DNA of 64,000 nt from Ilyomonas sp965277535 (GCA_965277535.1 OZ255825.1:4278001-4342000); one strand, 5' to 3'. Positions 42,948 through 52,475 are shown, counted from the first letter of the stretch. Program-made: numbers and translations. The notes: a model not told the origin generated them from the sequence alone.

Positions 42948-45473
42948 TTATCCAAACAATTCAGGTGCGCCGCCATCTTTTGCAGAGGCAGACTGTTCCC
43001 ATTGTGTTGTAATGTTTGATTTGGTTACGTCCATTAATTTTGTTCCTATTGCTTTCCATCCCATCACATCTACCAACTTATCAATTTTAAATTTTGTAGT
43101 TCTTACTGTTTGACCTTTGCCAGTTTGAATTAATAAAACAGGTGCTTTGCTTGTAGTTGCATTTTCCAACACATTGCCAACACCTTCTTTGACGAAATAA
43201 AAACGGTTGTGCAACGTGGTGGTTTCTATTTTGAAACGCTTCACATTGTATTGCTTTTTTTCATTATCAAGATAAACTGCACTAATGATTTTTTCGGGAT
43301 CAAACTTTTCAATGACAATCACTTTATCGCTTTGAAAACGCTGTGTGATTTCGGTATCTGTCAGTTCATAATAACCACCGGAATAGATCACCACTATCTT
43401 CTCATCGCCTTCAAACGAGCCAACATATCTGCCTTTGCCATCAGCATTCAAACGGTTGTAAACATCATCGTACCAAAGCTTTCTGCCAGCCAATGTTGGG
43501 CGACCTTTCTCTTTAAATTTCACGGACCGAATGGCATGTTTGGTTACCTGGTTGCCAATGCTACTGCGCCCTTTGATGTCAATGTCTTCAAAAGAAAAAT
43601 CAAACTCTTTGTTGCGCGCATTGCTGTTAGGACTTAGCAGAATCTTAACCGCTTCGGCTTCCCCGTTTGGATTTGCACTAAAATATAAAACCTTGCTTTT
43701 ATCATTGCCTTTTGTTAAGTCGTACTCTTTATCGCGCGTGATGCCGGTAACATTGAAGCGTTTGGCAAAACCAATTCCCGTTTCACCATCCATGTAAACC
43801 ATGTTGTAAGTAGTTCGTTCATCATTTTTTTGAAACACAGCAGCATGAAGAATGTCTTTACCAATAAATGTTTTATCTGCTACGCGAACTACTTTCATTG
43901 TACCGCGTTTGGTAAAAACAATGATGTCGTCTAAGTTTGAACAATCACACAAAAACTCATCCTTCTTCAAACCAGTACCCACAAAGCCTTCAGCACGATT
44001 GATGTACAGTTTGCTATTGGCAACGGCAACCTGTTTTGCAGTAATGGTTTCAAACAATTTAATCTCCGTTTTCCGGTTTTTGTTTTTGCCATATTTTTTA
44101 ATCAGGCCTTCAAAATAAGCAATTGCAAACTCGGTAAGATGATCCAGATCGTATTTTACTTTTCCAATTTCATCATCAATGTTTTTAATTTGCGCATTCA
44201 GTTCATCAATGTCTAATTTATAAATTCTTCTTACGGGTTTCTCTGTTAGCTTCAGCAAATCTTCACGCGCAATAGCTCGTCTCAATTGTTTTGAAAAAGG
44301 AACAAACGCTTTTGCAATGGCATCAATTACTTTATCCCAACTCTCGTGTTTCTTTTCTAATTCTTTGTATATTTTTTCTTCGAAGAATATTTTCTCCAAT
44401 GAAGTATATTGCCATTTGTCTTCGAGTTCGGCTAGCTTAATTTCCAGTTCTCGCTTGAGTAACGTTTTTGTGTTTTCGGTTGATGAAGAAAGCAATTCCT
44501 GAACGCCAACAAAGCGTGGTTTTTGATCGAAAATAATGCAGGCGTTTGGCGAGATGGAAATTTCGCAATCGGTAAAAGCATACAACGCATCAATGGTAAT
44601 ATCGGGCGAAACACCAGGTGCCAGTTCAACAATAATTTCTACATTCTTTGCGGTAGCATCGGTTACTTTTTTGATCTTCATTTTGCCTCCTTCGTTCGCT
44701 TTTACAATCGAATCCATTAACGTGGAAGTAGTAACGCCATAAGGCACGCTTTTAATCAGCAAGGTCTTTTTATCCGTTTCTTCAATGATGGCGCGAACAC
44801 GAATTTTGCCGCCGCGTTTACCTTCGTTATAACAGCTTGCATCCATCTGCCCGCCGGTTAAAAAATCGGGGAACAGTTCAAACTTTCGGCCACGCAAATA
44901 TTTAATTGCTGCTTCGCAGATTTCAATAAAGTTGTGTGGTAATATTTTAGTAGATAAACCTACTGCAATGCCATCGGCACCTTGTGCCAGCAGCAGGGGA
45001 AACTTCATAGGAAGTGTTACCGGCTCTTGTTTTCTGCCGTCGTAGCTCAGTTGCCATTCGGTTGTTTTTGCGTTGAAAGCCACGTCCAGCGCGAATTTGG
45101 AAAGACGTGCTTCAATGTAACGCGGTGCAGCCGCATCGTCCCCGGTGCGGGCATCGCCCCAGTTACCTTGCGTGTCAATGAGCAAATCTTTTTGCCCCAT
45201 GTTTACGAGCGCTTCACCAATGGAAGCATCCCCATGTGGATGATATTGCATACTTTGCCCGATGATGTTGGCTACTTTGTTGTAACGACCATCATCCATT
45301 TCTTTCATTGCATGAAGAATGCGCCTTTGCACAGGCTTTAAGCCATCTTCCATAGCAGGCACTGCACGTTCGAGTATTACATAAGAAGCATAATCTAAAA
45401 ACCAGGTTTTGTATTGACCTTGTACACCATTGTCGTTGTTCGGGTCAATGGCTTGCGTGGAATCTTTAGCCAT
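42948..45473 (-). CDS. parC: DNA topoisomerase IV subunit A (ParC type)
   Basis: An 841-residue type IIA topoisomerase subunit. The catalytic tyrosine is Y119 in AAAPRYIEARLSK, and the quinolone-determining region HPHGDASIGEALV is at residues 78-90. The C-terminal part (about 500-840) forms the DNA-wrapping pinwheel. It ends with GGAPELFG. It decatenates chromosomes with ParE, encoded at 47057. Those two genes are usually neighbours; here three accessory genes lie between them. A GCAAAAACAAA copy encodes YGKNKNRKT at the core domain. Symbol parC over gyrA is based on overall size and context. Confidence 0.88.
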   Translation of the reverse strand: MAKDSTQAIDPNNDNGVQGQYKTWFLDYASYVILERAVPAMEDGLKPVQRRILHAMKEMDDGRYNKVANIIGQSMQYHPHGDASIGEALVNMGQKDLLIDTQGNWGDARTGDDAAAPRYIEARLSKFALDVAFNAKTTEWQLSYDGRKQEPVTLPMKFPLLLAQGADGIAVGLSTKILPHNFIEICEAAIKYLRGRKFELFPDFLTGGQMDASCYNEGKRGGKIRVRAIIEETDKKTLLIKSVPYGVTTSTLMDSIVKANEGGKMKIKKVTDATAKNVEIIVELAPGVSPDITIDALYAFTDCEISISPNACIIFDQKPRFVGVQELLSSSTENTKTLLKRELEIKLAELEDKWQYTSLEKIFFEEKIYKELEKKHESWDKVIDAIAKAFVPFSKQLRRAIAREDLLKLTEKPVRRIYKLDIDELNAQIKNIDDEIGKVKYDLDHLTEFAIAYFEGLIKKYGKNKNRKTEIKLFETITAKQVAVANSKLYINRAEGFVGTGLKKDEFLCDCSNLDDIIVFTKRGTMKVVRVADKTFIGKDILHAAVFQKNDERTTYNMVYMDGETGIGFAKRFNVTGITRDKEYDLTKGNDKSKVLYFSANPNGEAEAVKILLSPNSNARNKEFDFSFEDIDIKGRSSIGNQVTKHAIRSVKFKEKGRPTLAGRKLWYDDVYNRLNADGKGRYVGSFEGDEKIVVIYSGGYYELTDTEITQRFQSDKVIVIEKFDPEKIISAVYLDNEKKQYNVKRFKIETTTLHNRFYFVKEGVGNVLENATTSKAPVLLIQTGKGQTVRTTKFKIDKLVDVMGWKAIGTKLMDVTKSNITTQWEQSASAKDGGAPELFG

Positions 45474-45520
45474 GTTGAATAATTTATAATTTGTGATTTA
45501 GGATTTATGATTGAATGATA

Positions 45521-46351
45521 TTAATCTATCTCTAACTGTGCTTGCTGGTACGATGGCGTATGAATGATAATGTCTTTCCAGCCTTTGCTCCAATCACCGG
45601 TAACGATTATTTTATTTTCTTCAGTTAATTTTTTAATGCGCCAAACAATGAACACATCTCCAACATTCGCTTTTGTTTTTGCATAAAAAGAGTGCAGAAA
45701 TTTAGAGAGCTTTTGTGGTTCTTTATGGAGAGCAGTAAAGATAGCTTCGTCATAAAAAGAAGCTTCAGTGTTTCTTATTTTTTTACCACCTTCATACACG
45801 CGAAGGAGTGCATTTTCATTACATAATTTTTTCCATTCATCGCTGTCCATTTCAAATTCGCTTGCTGTAATTTGACGAGCTAACTTTTTAGCTTTGATAA
45901 ATTCTTTGTGTTGAATTTGAAAGAGGTTTTCGGGATAAAACAAACTGCCTTTTTCGTTAATAAAAGGAAGATTGCTTAAGTTCACAATGAACACTTTCCC
46001 GCTATATTCTGCCAACTGCGAAACCAACCAGTAATAGCCACAAACATCGTGTTGATTGGGCGCTATCCAAATCCAAACGTCTTTGTTTTTATCGGTTATT
46101 TCTTTCCTTAGGTTGTTAACAGTAAGCTTATCATCAATCAGGTTTATCGAATCGGTGTAAGGCGAATTGTGCAGCACTTCTTTCCACCAATCTCTGCGCT
46201 GCTGATAACCTTCCGTTTCATAAATATTTGCTATTGGGCCCACCGCAAATTCATCTTTTATTTGCCCTATTTCACCTTGCAGAGCTGTATCCAATTCCAT
46301 TGCTTTTTGCAATGTTTCTATATCGTTTTGTTGAAAAACAATGTGCAGCAT
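45521..46351 (-). CDS. DUF1835 domain protein
   Basis: A 276-residue protein with the DUF1835 N-terminal pattern (LHIVFQQNDIETLQKAMEL and the later GPIANIYETEGYQQRRDWW) and a DUF3658-like second part. The function of these domains is not established; a glycan or nucleotide role has been suggested from fold only. It follows a PIN toxin gene with a 3-bp gap, so it is in the same operon. A GCAAAAACAAA copy at 45672 encodes YAKTKANV. This operon separates parE from parC. Confidence 0.85.
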   Translation of the reverse strand: MLHIVFQQNDIETLQKAMELDTALQGEIGQIKDEFAVGPIANIYETEGYQQRRDWWKEVLHNSPYTDSINLIDDKLTVNNLRKEITDKNKDVWIWIAPNQHDVCGYYWLVSQLAEYSGKVFIVNLSNLPFINEKGSLFYPENLFQIQHKEFIKAKKLARQITASEFEMDSDEWKKLCNENALLRVYEGGKKIRNTEASFYDEAIFTALHKEPQKLSKFLHSFYAKTKANVGDVFIVWRIKKLTEENKIIVTGDWSKGWKDIIIHTPSYQQAQLEID

Positions 46352-46354
46352 TTA

Positions 46355-46801
46355 TTATTCTGTTTCCGTTAAAAATTCAATTCCTTCTTTCTTGCAAGGC
46401 AAGATAAAATCGGTGTCGTGGCTTGCCAGTTTGGTAATGTTATGAATCTTACAAGTAGCCAAAATAATGGCATCATTGGGAAGAAGATTGTATTGCGACA
46501 TGAAGTGGGGAACAAGTGTTAATACGGTTTCGTTTGCTTCGATAAATTCAAAATCACTTAGAATTTTTATTTGATTTGCTTCGTTTGCTAATACGTCATT
46601 CAGCTTGTTGGATTTCTGTAAACTTCTTGGGGAGCTACCTCCACTAAATCCTATCAGGTAATATAAATATTCGCTAAGAACAGTGCTGTTGATGTAAAGT
46701 AAATGGTCTGCATTGGAAATAAGCGAATGATAAAACTGTGTTTTATTTCCCTTTAATGCTTCAACTAAAATGGAACTATCTATGAAGATTTTATTGCTCA
46801 T
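46355..46801 (-). CDS. PIN domain toxin-like RNase
   Basis: A 148-residue PIN-domain protein (VapC-like). The start at 46801 (MSNKIFIDSSILVEALKG) gives a proper PIN N-terminus with the first acidic residue in FIDSSILVE; the others are in LSEYLYYLIG, LLPNDAIILATCKIHNI and KLASHDTDFIL. PIN toxins cleave RNA and are kept in check by a cognate antitoxin. The upstream antitoxin-like gene overlaps it by 11 bp. Together with DUF1835 it forms an inserted accessory block between parE and parC. Confidence 0.85.
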   Translation of the reverse strand: MSNKIFIDSSILVEALKGNKTQFYHSLISNADHLLYINSTVLSEYLYYLIGFSGGSSPRSLQKSNKLNDVLANEANQIKILSDFEFIEANETVLTLVPHFMSQYNLLPNDAIILATCKIHNITKLASHDTDFILPCKKEGIEFLTETE

Positions 46802-47021
46802 AAACATCCAATATATCGTTTGGCAAATCGGCATGTTTGGCAGTTCCAACAATGCTCATTAATCGCTTTACTTTTTCTTCGTGTTTGCTAATATTAATGT
46901 GATTTGCTGGTTCATTTGTTGATAGAATAATAACTTCCAGTTCTTGTTCATTAAATGAGGGAGGAACAGATATTTTTAACTCGCCGTTTTTGGCTATTCC
47001 CTTTGCTTTAATAGCTTCCAT
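46791..47021 (-). CDS. Antitoxin-like protein upstream of the PIN toxin
   Basis: A 76-residue protein. It is a compact, beta-rich start (GIAKNGELKISVPPSFNEQE) followed by a helical C-terminus (HEEKVKRLMSIVGTAKHADL), as in antitoxins that pair an AbrB-like DNA-binding fold with a toxin-neutralising tail. I do not identify a specific family. Its end overlaps the PIN toxin start by 11 bp, the usual toxin-antitoxin arrangement. A TAnnTTTG core lies 17 bp upstream, in the 35-bp gap after parE. Confidence 0.75.
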   Translation of the reverse strand: MEAIKAKGIAKNGELKISVPPSFNEQELEVIILSTNEPANHINISKHEEKVKRLMSIVGTAKHADLPNDILDVYEQ

Positions 47022-47037
47022 ACGCTCTCTTTTGTTT

Positions 47038-47045
47038 CAAATTTA
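47038..47045 (-). promoter_or_regulatory. TAnnTTTG promoter core for the toxin-antitoxin operon
   Basis: On the minus strand this reads TAAATTTG, matching TAnnTTTG, just upstream of the antitoxin start. No TTTG was found at the exact upstream spacing, so it may be weak or autorepressed. Confidence 0.45.
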
Positions 47046-47056
47046 CAAAATACCTT

Positions 47057-49030
47057 TTACTCCATCGGTCCAAACTCCTTCGCCAAGTCTAATTCTACTT
47101 TTAAATTATTGATGATGAACTCCTGCCGTTCCATTGTATTCTTTCCCATAAAATATTCAAGTAGATGCTGAATGTGCTCGCCTTGCTCAACAATTACGGG
47201 CTCTATTTTTATATCATCGCTAATAAATTTTCCAAACTCTTCCGGCGAAATTTCACCCAAACCCTTGAAGCGAGTTATCTCCGGCTTGTTGCCCAATTTT
47301 TTTATGGCAGCTTGTTTTTGTTGCTCATCATAACAGTAAATGGTTTCCTGTTTGTTGCGAACACGAAATAATGGCGTTTCCAAAATGTACACATGATTTT
47401 GCTTCACCAGATCAGGAAAGAATTGCAAAAAGAAAGTCATCAGTAACAAGCGAATGTGCATACCATCCACATCGGCATCGGTAGCAATCACAATGTTGTT
47501 ATACCGCAGTCCTTCAAGTCCGTCTTCAATGTTCAACGCATGTTGTAATAAATTAAACTCTTCATTTTCATACACCACTTTTTTGGTTAAACCAAAACAG
47601 TTCAACGGCTTGCCACGGAGCGAGAAAACTGCCTGTGTATCTACATTTCGGCTTTTGGTAATGCTGCCACTGGCACTGTCACCTTCAGTAATAAAAATGG
47701 TTGTTTTACTACTTAGAGAATTAAATTCAGCCTTTCCTTTTGCCGGTGGTTCCTCATTAAAATGAACCCGGCAATCGCGCAGTTTTTTATTGTGAAGATT
47801 GGCTTTCTTCGCTCTTTCATTTGCCAGTTTTTTAATGCCGGCTAACTCTTTTCGTTCGCGTTCGCTTTGCTCGATTTTTTTCTTAATGGCATCGGCAGTT
47901 TGCGAGTTGCGATGCAGGTAATTGTCTAATTCCTTCGCAAAAAAATCAGCTATAAAATTGCGCATCGTGGGTCCGCCTTCAGAAGTTGCAACCGAGCCTA
48001 ATTTTGTTTTTGTCTGACTTTCAAATACCGGCTCCTGCACGCGCACTGCAATAGCCGCGGCTATGCCCTGGCGAACATCGGCGGCCTCATAATCTTTCTT
48101 AAAAAAATCGCGGATGGTTTTTACAAAAGCTTCGCGAAATGCTTGTTGATGCGTGCCGCCTTGCGTAGTGTATTGACCATTGACAAACGAAAAAATATCT
48201 TCACCGTAATCGTTGTTATGCGTTATAGCAACTTCTATGTCTTCACCTTTTAAATGAATGATAGGATAACGAATTTCATCTTCGTTGGTTTTACGCTTTA
48301 ATAAATCCAGCAAACCATTGCGGCTCACATACCGCTTGCCATTGAAGACAATGGTTAAGCCTGCATTCAAAAAGCAATAATTCCAAAGCAGGTTGTCCAA
48401 ATACTCATGAATGAAATGAAAGTTTTTAAACACACTGTTATCCGGAATGAAGGTTACAAACGTGCCGTTCAGTTCTTCCGTCGCTTTTTCGCGATGCTCC
48501 TTTGTTAAATTCCCCTGTTCAAATTCAGCTACTTTGGTTCTGCCTTCGCGATAGCTCTCCACTTTAAAATAATCGCTCAATGCATTCACCGCTTTCGTAC
48601 CCACGCCGTTTAAGCCCACGCTTTTTTGAAACGCTTTGCTGTCGTACTTGGCGCCTGTATTTATTTTACTTACTACATCCACCACTTTACCCAAAGGAAT
48701 GCCTCTTCCGTAGTCCCGCACTGTAACGGTTTTGTCTTCAATGGTTAGTTCAATCTGTTTGCCATGGCCCATCATGTGCTCGTCAATACAGTTGTCTATC
48801 ACTTCTTTAATCAGCACATAAATGCCGTCATCCGGTGCTGAGCCGTCGCCTAATTTACCAATATACATTCCCGGGCGCAACCGTATGTGTTCCCGCCAGT
48901 CGAGGCTTTTGATACTTTCTTCCGTATAGTCAAAAACCGAATTCGCGTCGCTCATAGTTGGTTTTGTTCGCTTCTTTGTGTCAATAATCGATACTTTCTT
49001 ATTCGTTTTGCGCGCTGTTGCAATGCTCAT
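47057..49030 (-). CDS. parE: DNA topoisomerase IV subunit B (ParE type)
   Basis: A 657-residue GHKL ATPase subunit. ATP-binding features include VIDNCIDEHMMGHGKQI, the DYGRGIPLG segment and the GLNGVGTKAVNALS loop. The toprim domain has the TEGDSASGSI motif and DADVDGMHIRLLLM. The end KVELDLAKEFGPME fits ParE. The start is at 49030 (MSIATARKTNKKV). ParE supplies ATP energy to ParC, encoded at 42948, with an accessory block in between. A near-copy of the frequent 11-mer (QTKTKLG) lies near residue 340. Confidence 0.9.
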   Translation of the reverse strand: MSIATARKTNKKVSIIDTKKRTKPTMSDANSVFDYTEESIKSLDWREHIRLRPGMYIGKLGDGSAPDDGIYVLIKEVIDNCIDEHMMGHGKQIELTIEDKTVTVRDYGRGIPLGKVVDVVSKINTGAKYDSKAFQKSVGLNGVGTKAVNALSDYFKVESYREGRTKVAEFEQGNLTKEHREKATEELNGTFVTFIPDNSVFKNFHFIHEYLDNLLWNYCFLNAGLTIVFNGKRYVSRNGLLDLLKRKTNEDEIRYPIIHLKGEDIEVAITHNNDYGEDIFSFVNGQYTTQGGTHQQAFREAFVKTIRDFFKKDYEAADVRQGIAAAIAVRVQEPVFESQTKTKLGSVATSEGGPTMRNFIADFFAKELDNYLHRNSQTADAIKKKIEQSERERKELAGIKKLANERAKKANLHNKKLRDCRVHFNEEPPAKGKAEFNSLSSKTTIFITEGDSASGSITKSRNVDTQAVFSLRGKPLNCFGLTKKVVYENEEFNLLQHALNIEDGLEGLRYNNIVIATDADVDGMHIRLLLMTFFLQFFPDLVKQNHVYILETPLFRVRNKQETIYCYDEQQKQAAIKKLGNKPEITRFKGLGEISPEEFGKFISDDIKIEPVIVEQGEHIQHLLEYFMGKNTMERQEFIINNLKVELDLAKEFGPME

Positions 49031-49508
49031 ATCTCACCCCAATTTTAGCCTTAAATTGCTAACAAAATTAGTAAAAAATTTGCGCAAAAACAAAGGCAAA
49101 TGTAAGCATTCAACTCACTTTTCCTTTCCTTAAAAAACCTTAACAATACCAATGGTTTGATGTTTTTGGGGCTGTCACCATTTGGTTATCAATTGAACGA
49201 TAGTTCGGGCTGTTTGCACTACTCCGCCACAAAGCCGCACTACACAAACCTTCAGCGGGGTAGCTGCGGCACATCCCGCAGCCCATCAGCAGTTGAACAA
49301 AAATTGAGCAATTCCAAAGTGCATCGTCACTGCGAGGCACGAAGCAGTCTGTGTGTTATAAATTGAATAGTATTAGCCAGCAATAAGCGTGTTAACCTCA
49401 TTGACTCACCATTCACTTCTCACCACTCATAAACTCCTTATTAATCAATCCACAGATGGCTTCGTTCCTCGCCATGACGGTAAGCAAGCTCAAGCACAAG
49501 TGGTTTAA
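49031..49508. repeat. MITE-like copy B in a gene-free 478-bp gap
   Basis: No gene was seen in this gap. The MITE-like repeat spans 49325-49480: CGTCACTGCGAGGCACGAAG on the left pairs with CTTCGTTCCTCGCCATGACG on the right, with an interior GTGTGTTATAAATTGAATA shared with copy A at 29001. A short hairpin GCTGCGG-CACATC-CCGCAGC lies at about 49260, and a GCAAAAACAAA copy at 49084. Confidence 0.75.
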
Positions 49509-50429
49509 TCATTTTCGCTCTAAAAAAATCTCTGCCATCATACACCGAACCGAGCCACCACCAACGGTTTCAATGGTTGAAATGTTAATCGGTAATAGTT
49601 CTGTACGTTTAGACAATTTTTGTTTTTGGTTATAATTGAGCGCATCAAACGCTTGCTGGCTGAGGATGGTATAAAGTTTGCCTTGTTCGCTTTCTACTTG
49701 CAGCATATTGCCTGCATAATGGTGTACCTGCTGCATCGTAATGTCAATGATGTCGTGGTTTGTTTTTGTCAATATTTCAACCACTTCATCCCGTTCATTT
49801 TCATCTCTGATAGAAGACAAACAAATCACCGCATAACCAACTCCAAGGTGCATAATAACGTTGGTATGATATACATCGGTTCCATTATCATCTTTCGAAA
49901 AAAAAGTTACTGTTTTATATCCATGCGCATCGGCAAAATGTTGCAGTAAAATTCTATTGGTTCTGGGCGAAAGGCAGGCATATACAAGTTTGTTTTCGTG
50001 GTCAATAATCATGCTGCCAGTACCTTCTAAATACAATTTATCTTTTTCATACGTTGTCCAATCTTCTACGTTGGTAACAACGAAATCGTCTTTCAAGGTT
50101 TGTATCAAATCACTTCTTACTTCTATCCTTCGATTGGCAGCATGCATTGGAAAAGTAGCCACCGTTCCATCGCTTAATGTGCAAAACCAATTGTTTGGAA
50201 AAATGGCATCAGGCTTTTGCGGCAACGGCGTATCTTCTATCACCACAACATGAATATGATGTGAACGAAGCGTGTTTACAAAGGCATCAAATTCTTTCAC
50301 TGCTTCTTGTTGCACTTCCTTTTTACTGAGTTCAATATTGCCCTGAAACACATTGCTGGCGGCAGTTTCAGCGTTATAACCGAACGATGCCGGGCGAATC
50401 ATCAATATAGTATTGGCAGCTCCTTTCAT
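49509..50429 (-). CDS. ctlX: Citrulline-type amidinohydrolase-like protein (CtlX family)
   Basis: A 306-residue arginine deiminase-superfamily member. Its N-terminus (TILMIRPASFGYNAETAASN) and the PKPDAIFPNNWFCTLSDG segment match the CtlX group, named for citrulline utilisation. A conserved histidine is in VYHTNVIMHLG and the catalytic cysteine in GGSVRCMMAEIF. These enzymes cleave guanidino or ureido groups. It starts 1 bp after the stop of the next gene upstream, a second superfamily member, so they form a single operon. Confidence 0.85.
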   Translation of the reverse strand: MKGAANTILMIRPASFGYNAETAASNVFQGNIELSKKEVQQEAVKEFDAFVNTLRSHHIHVVVIEDTPLPQKPDAIFPNNWFCTLSDGTVATFPMHAANRRIEVRSDLIQTLKDDFVVTNVEDWTTYEKDKLYLEGTGSMIIDHENKLVYACLSPRTNRILLQHFADAHGYKTVTFFSKDDNGTDVYHTNVIMHLGVGYAVICLSSIRDENERDEVVEILTKTNHDIIDITMQQVHHYAGNMLQVESEQGKLYTILSQQAFDALNYNQKQKLSKRTELLPINISTIETVGGGSVRCMMAEIFLERK

Positions 50430-50430
50430 T

Positions 50431-51939
50431 TTACAAAACGGGTTTTCTTTGCAAAGGTAAACTCATGCAATGTGCACCACCACGCGCCCTTGATAACTCA
50501 TGGCTTGGCAAGGTGATGATGGTATTTTTTACGGCTTCGGGCGTTTGCATTTTGTTTTCAAATTGGGCAAACAAATCGCTTGTTGTAATTACAGTAAAAC
50601 CATGTTGGCGAAAGCTATTCAGGGTTTCTTCGTTACGGTCGTAAGCAATGGCAACACCATCTTTCAATGCCAATAAATTGCATGAGTCAGTCCATTGTTC
50701 GCGTTCATCATAAGGAAAAATATTGTTGCCGCTGTAAATGATTTTTACATCGTTTTCGGGAACACTAAAATCTTTAATGCTGATGTTGCGAAGCAAAGCT
50801 TCCAGACCTTTAAAAATCACATCCTGGCGATAATCTGCTGCTGGGTTATAAGCTTCATTTTTGGCTTTATAAAACCTGAAAATTTCAACGCCTTCAAAGG
50901 TTTCATCGCTGTAAGCCATATCGCTGTAATATGAAAATTTGTGTTGGTTGCGTTCGTGAATCAACTCTTCACTAAACCTTCCAAACAATACCCACACATC
51001 TTTACGAACATGCGTAAACACAGTATCAATGTGCATGATGGCACGCTGACTTGGTATTTTTACCACCGATACTTTTTCAATCCCGGTTTCACGTTTGAAA
51101 ACAGCATGGATAATTTTATTAATGGCACTAACCGTAGTTCGTTCACTGCATCCAACCAGCAAATGATTGGGCGCAATCATCATAATGTCGCCGCCTTCCA
51201 ATGAGGTTTTACGGCTGCTTTTATGCACTTCATCCAGCAGAAAAAAATCACTCGATTCATTGATTTCAATTACCTTGTTTTGATCGTTGGTAAGCAATTC
51301 GTGAAACACAATGTAGCGCATCAGCAACGATTCTCTTTCGCGTGCTTCGGTAGCAGCTTTGCTAAGCAAAATATGGTTGTTAATAACAATGCTGATGTCT
51401 CTTGTAAAAATTAAATTCGGCAATGGCTGAAAAATAAACTGCACATTTCCACCATGTTGATGTGGTAGTGTTCCGGTGATAAGAACTTTTGCTAATTCAT
51501 GTTCTTCCCTAATGTTGCACAACTCTTTTTCTATAGCATAACTACAGCCTTCGGTAGCACAAACAGCAGCAATGATTTTATCGCGCAGATGGCCGTTTTG
51601 CAGCACTTTGGCAAGCAGATGTTCAACATCGAGTACAGCATTGCTATTGAAATATTTAGGATGATCTGGTTTGAAGCAATCCAATTGCTCGTTTTCTTTT
51701 TGCACTGCTTCGCAGGCTTTGATTTCGTTTATTTTTTCGGGATCTAAAAAGTAGAGGAGCAGCTTTACGTAATGATTGTACTCTCTTCGCATTTGCTTTA
51801 AGTACACCGTATCATCGTACAACCAGTCTTTAAATTTACTGGGTACAATTTTTCCAATGCCACCATCAGGACTATGAATGATAATGCGCTGCAACGCACC
51901 GATTTCCGAGCTTACGCCGATGTTATTTTCAAACGTCAT
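50431..51939 (-). CDS. Arginine deiminase-like protein
   Basis: A 502-residue member of the same superfamily, larger than CtlX. It shows the superfamily's residue pattern: an aspartate near GGDIMMIAPNHLLVGCSER, a histidine in IDTVFTHVRKDV, and the catalytic cysteine in RGGAHCMSLPL close to the C-terminus. Arginine deiminase converts arginine to citrulline and ammonia. The size, the extra N-terminal ~100 residues and the weak arcA identity leave its exact substrate open. It precedes ctlX by 1 bp. Confidence 0.82.
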   Translation of the reverse strand: MTFENNIGVSSEIGALQRIIIHSPDGGIGKIVPSKFKDWLYDDTVYLKQMRREYNHYVKLLLYFLDPEKINEIKACEAVQKENEQLDCFKPDHPKYFNSNAVLDVEHLLAKVLQNGHLRDKIIAAVCATEGCSYAIEKELCNIREEHELAKVLITGTLPHQHGGNVQFIFQPLPNLIFTRDISIVINNHILLSKAATEARERESLLMRYIVFHELLTNDQNKVIEINESSDFFLLDEVHKSSRKTSLEGGDIMMIAPNHLLVGCSERTTVSAINKIIHAVFKRETGIEKVSVVKIPSQRAIMHIDTVFTHVRKDVWVLFGRFSEELIHERNQHKFSYYSDMAYSDETFEGVEIFRFYKAKNEAYNPAADYRQDVIFKGLEALLRNISIKDFSVPENDVKIIYSGNNIFPYDEREQWTDSCNLLALKDGVAIAYDRNEETLNSFRQHGFTVITTSDLFAQFENKMQTPEAVKNTIITLPSHELSRARGGAHCMSLPLQRKPVL

Positions 51940-52049
51940 GCAATCAATTGTATTTGCAAAAGAATGGAAAAGAATTTGAAAGAAGAAAGTGCGGCGAACC
52001 TGTGTCGTTGGTATGAATTATGAAATTAACATTGATAAAAAGAAATATT

Positions 52050-52475
52050 ATGAGCACAACGGAAGAAAATATATCGTTAGAGCGAAGTAACAAAGTGGAT
52101 GTTTATACGCAGGAAAACATCAATCATTACTACAATAATAAAAGCCGTATTGAAAACCGCTTGCGCCAGTTGGAAAAGGAAATGAGCATCGAACAGATTT
52201 TTCAGTTGCACGATGCGGCGAATGTTACCGTTGGTGTGCTGTTAAGCGTTGCTACACGCAAACAAAAATGGTTGTTGCTGCCTATATTGGTTGCCATTGT
52301 ACAAAGCGCGCAAGCCGTAACAGGCTTACGTTTGGGAACAACGTTGCTTCGCAATTATGGTTTTAGAACAAAGGCTGATATTGACAAAGAAAAATACGCT
52401 TTAAAAGCTTTGCGTGGTGATTTTCATTACGAAATAGAGGTGCCGAATGCTGTGTGGGATGCGGTGAATAAATGA
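52050..52475 (+). CDS. Small membrane protein (141 aa)
   Basis: A 141-residue protein from the ATG at 52050 (MSTTEENISLERSNKVD); a longer frame from 52020 is less likely. A basic, coiled N-terminal part is followed by a hydrophobic segment (KWLLLPILVAIVQSAQAVTG). The end carries FRTKADIDKEKYALKALRGD. The last segment resembles the tail of some DUF2892/YgaP-type proteins, but I place it only tentatively. It faces msrA across an inverted repeat. Confidence 0.6.
   Translation: MSTTEENISLERSNKVDVYTQENINHYYNNKSRIENRLRQLEKEMSIEQIFQLHDAANVTVGVLLSVATRKQKWLLLPILVAIVQSAQAVTGLRLGTTLLRNYGFRTKADIDKEKYALKALRGDFHYEIEVPNAVWDAVNK

Noticed and set aside
49240..49290. tRNA-like fold in the gap before parE
   Set aside because: Only one GC-rich hairpin is seen; no anticodon arm, T arm or CCA-type acceptor.
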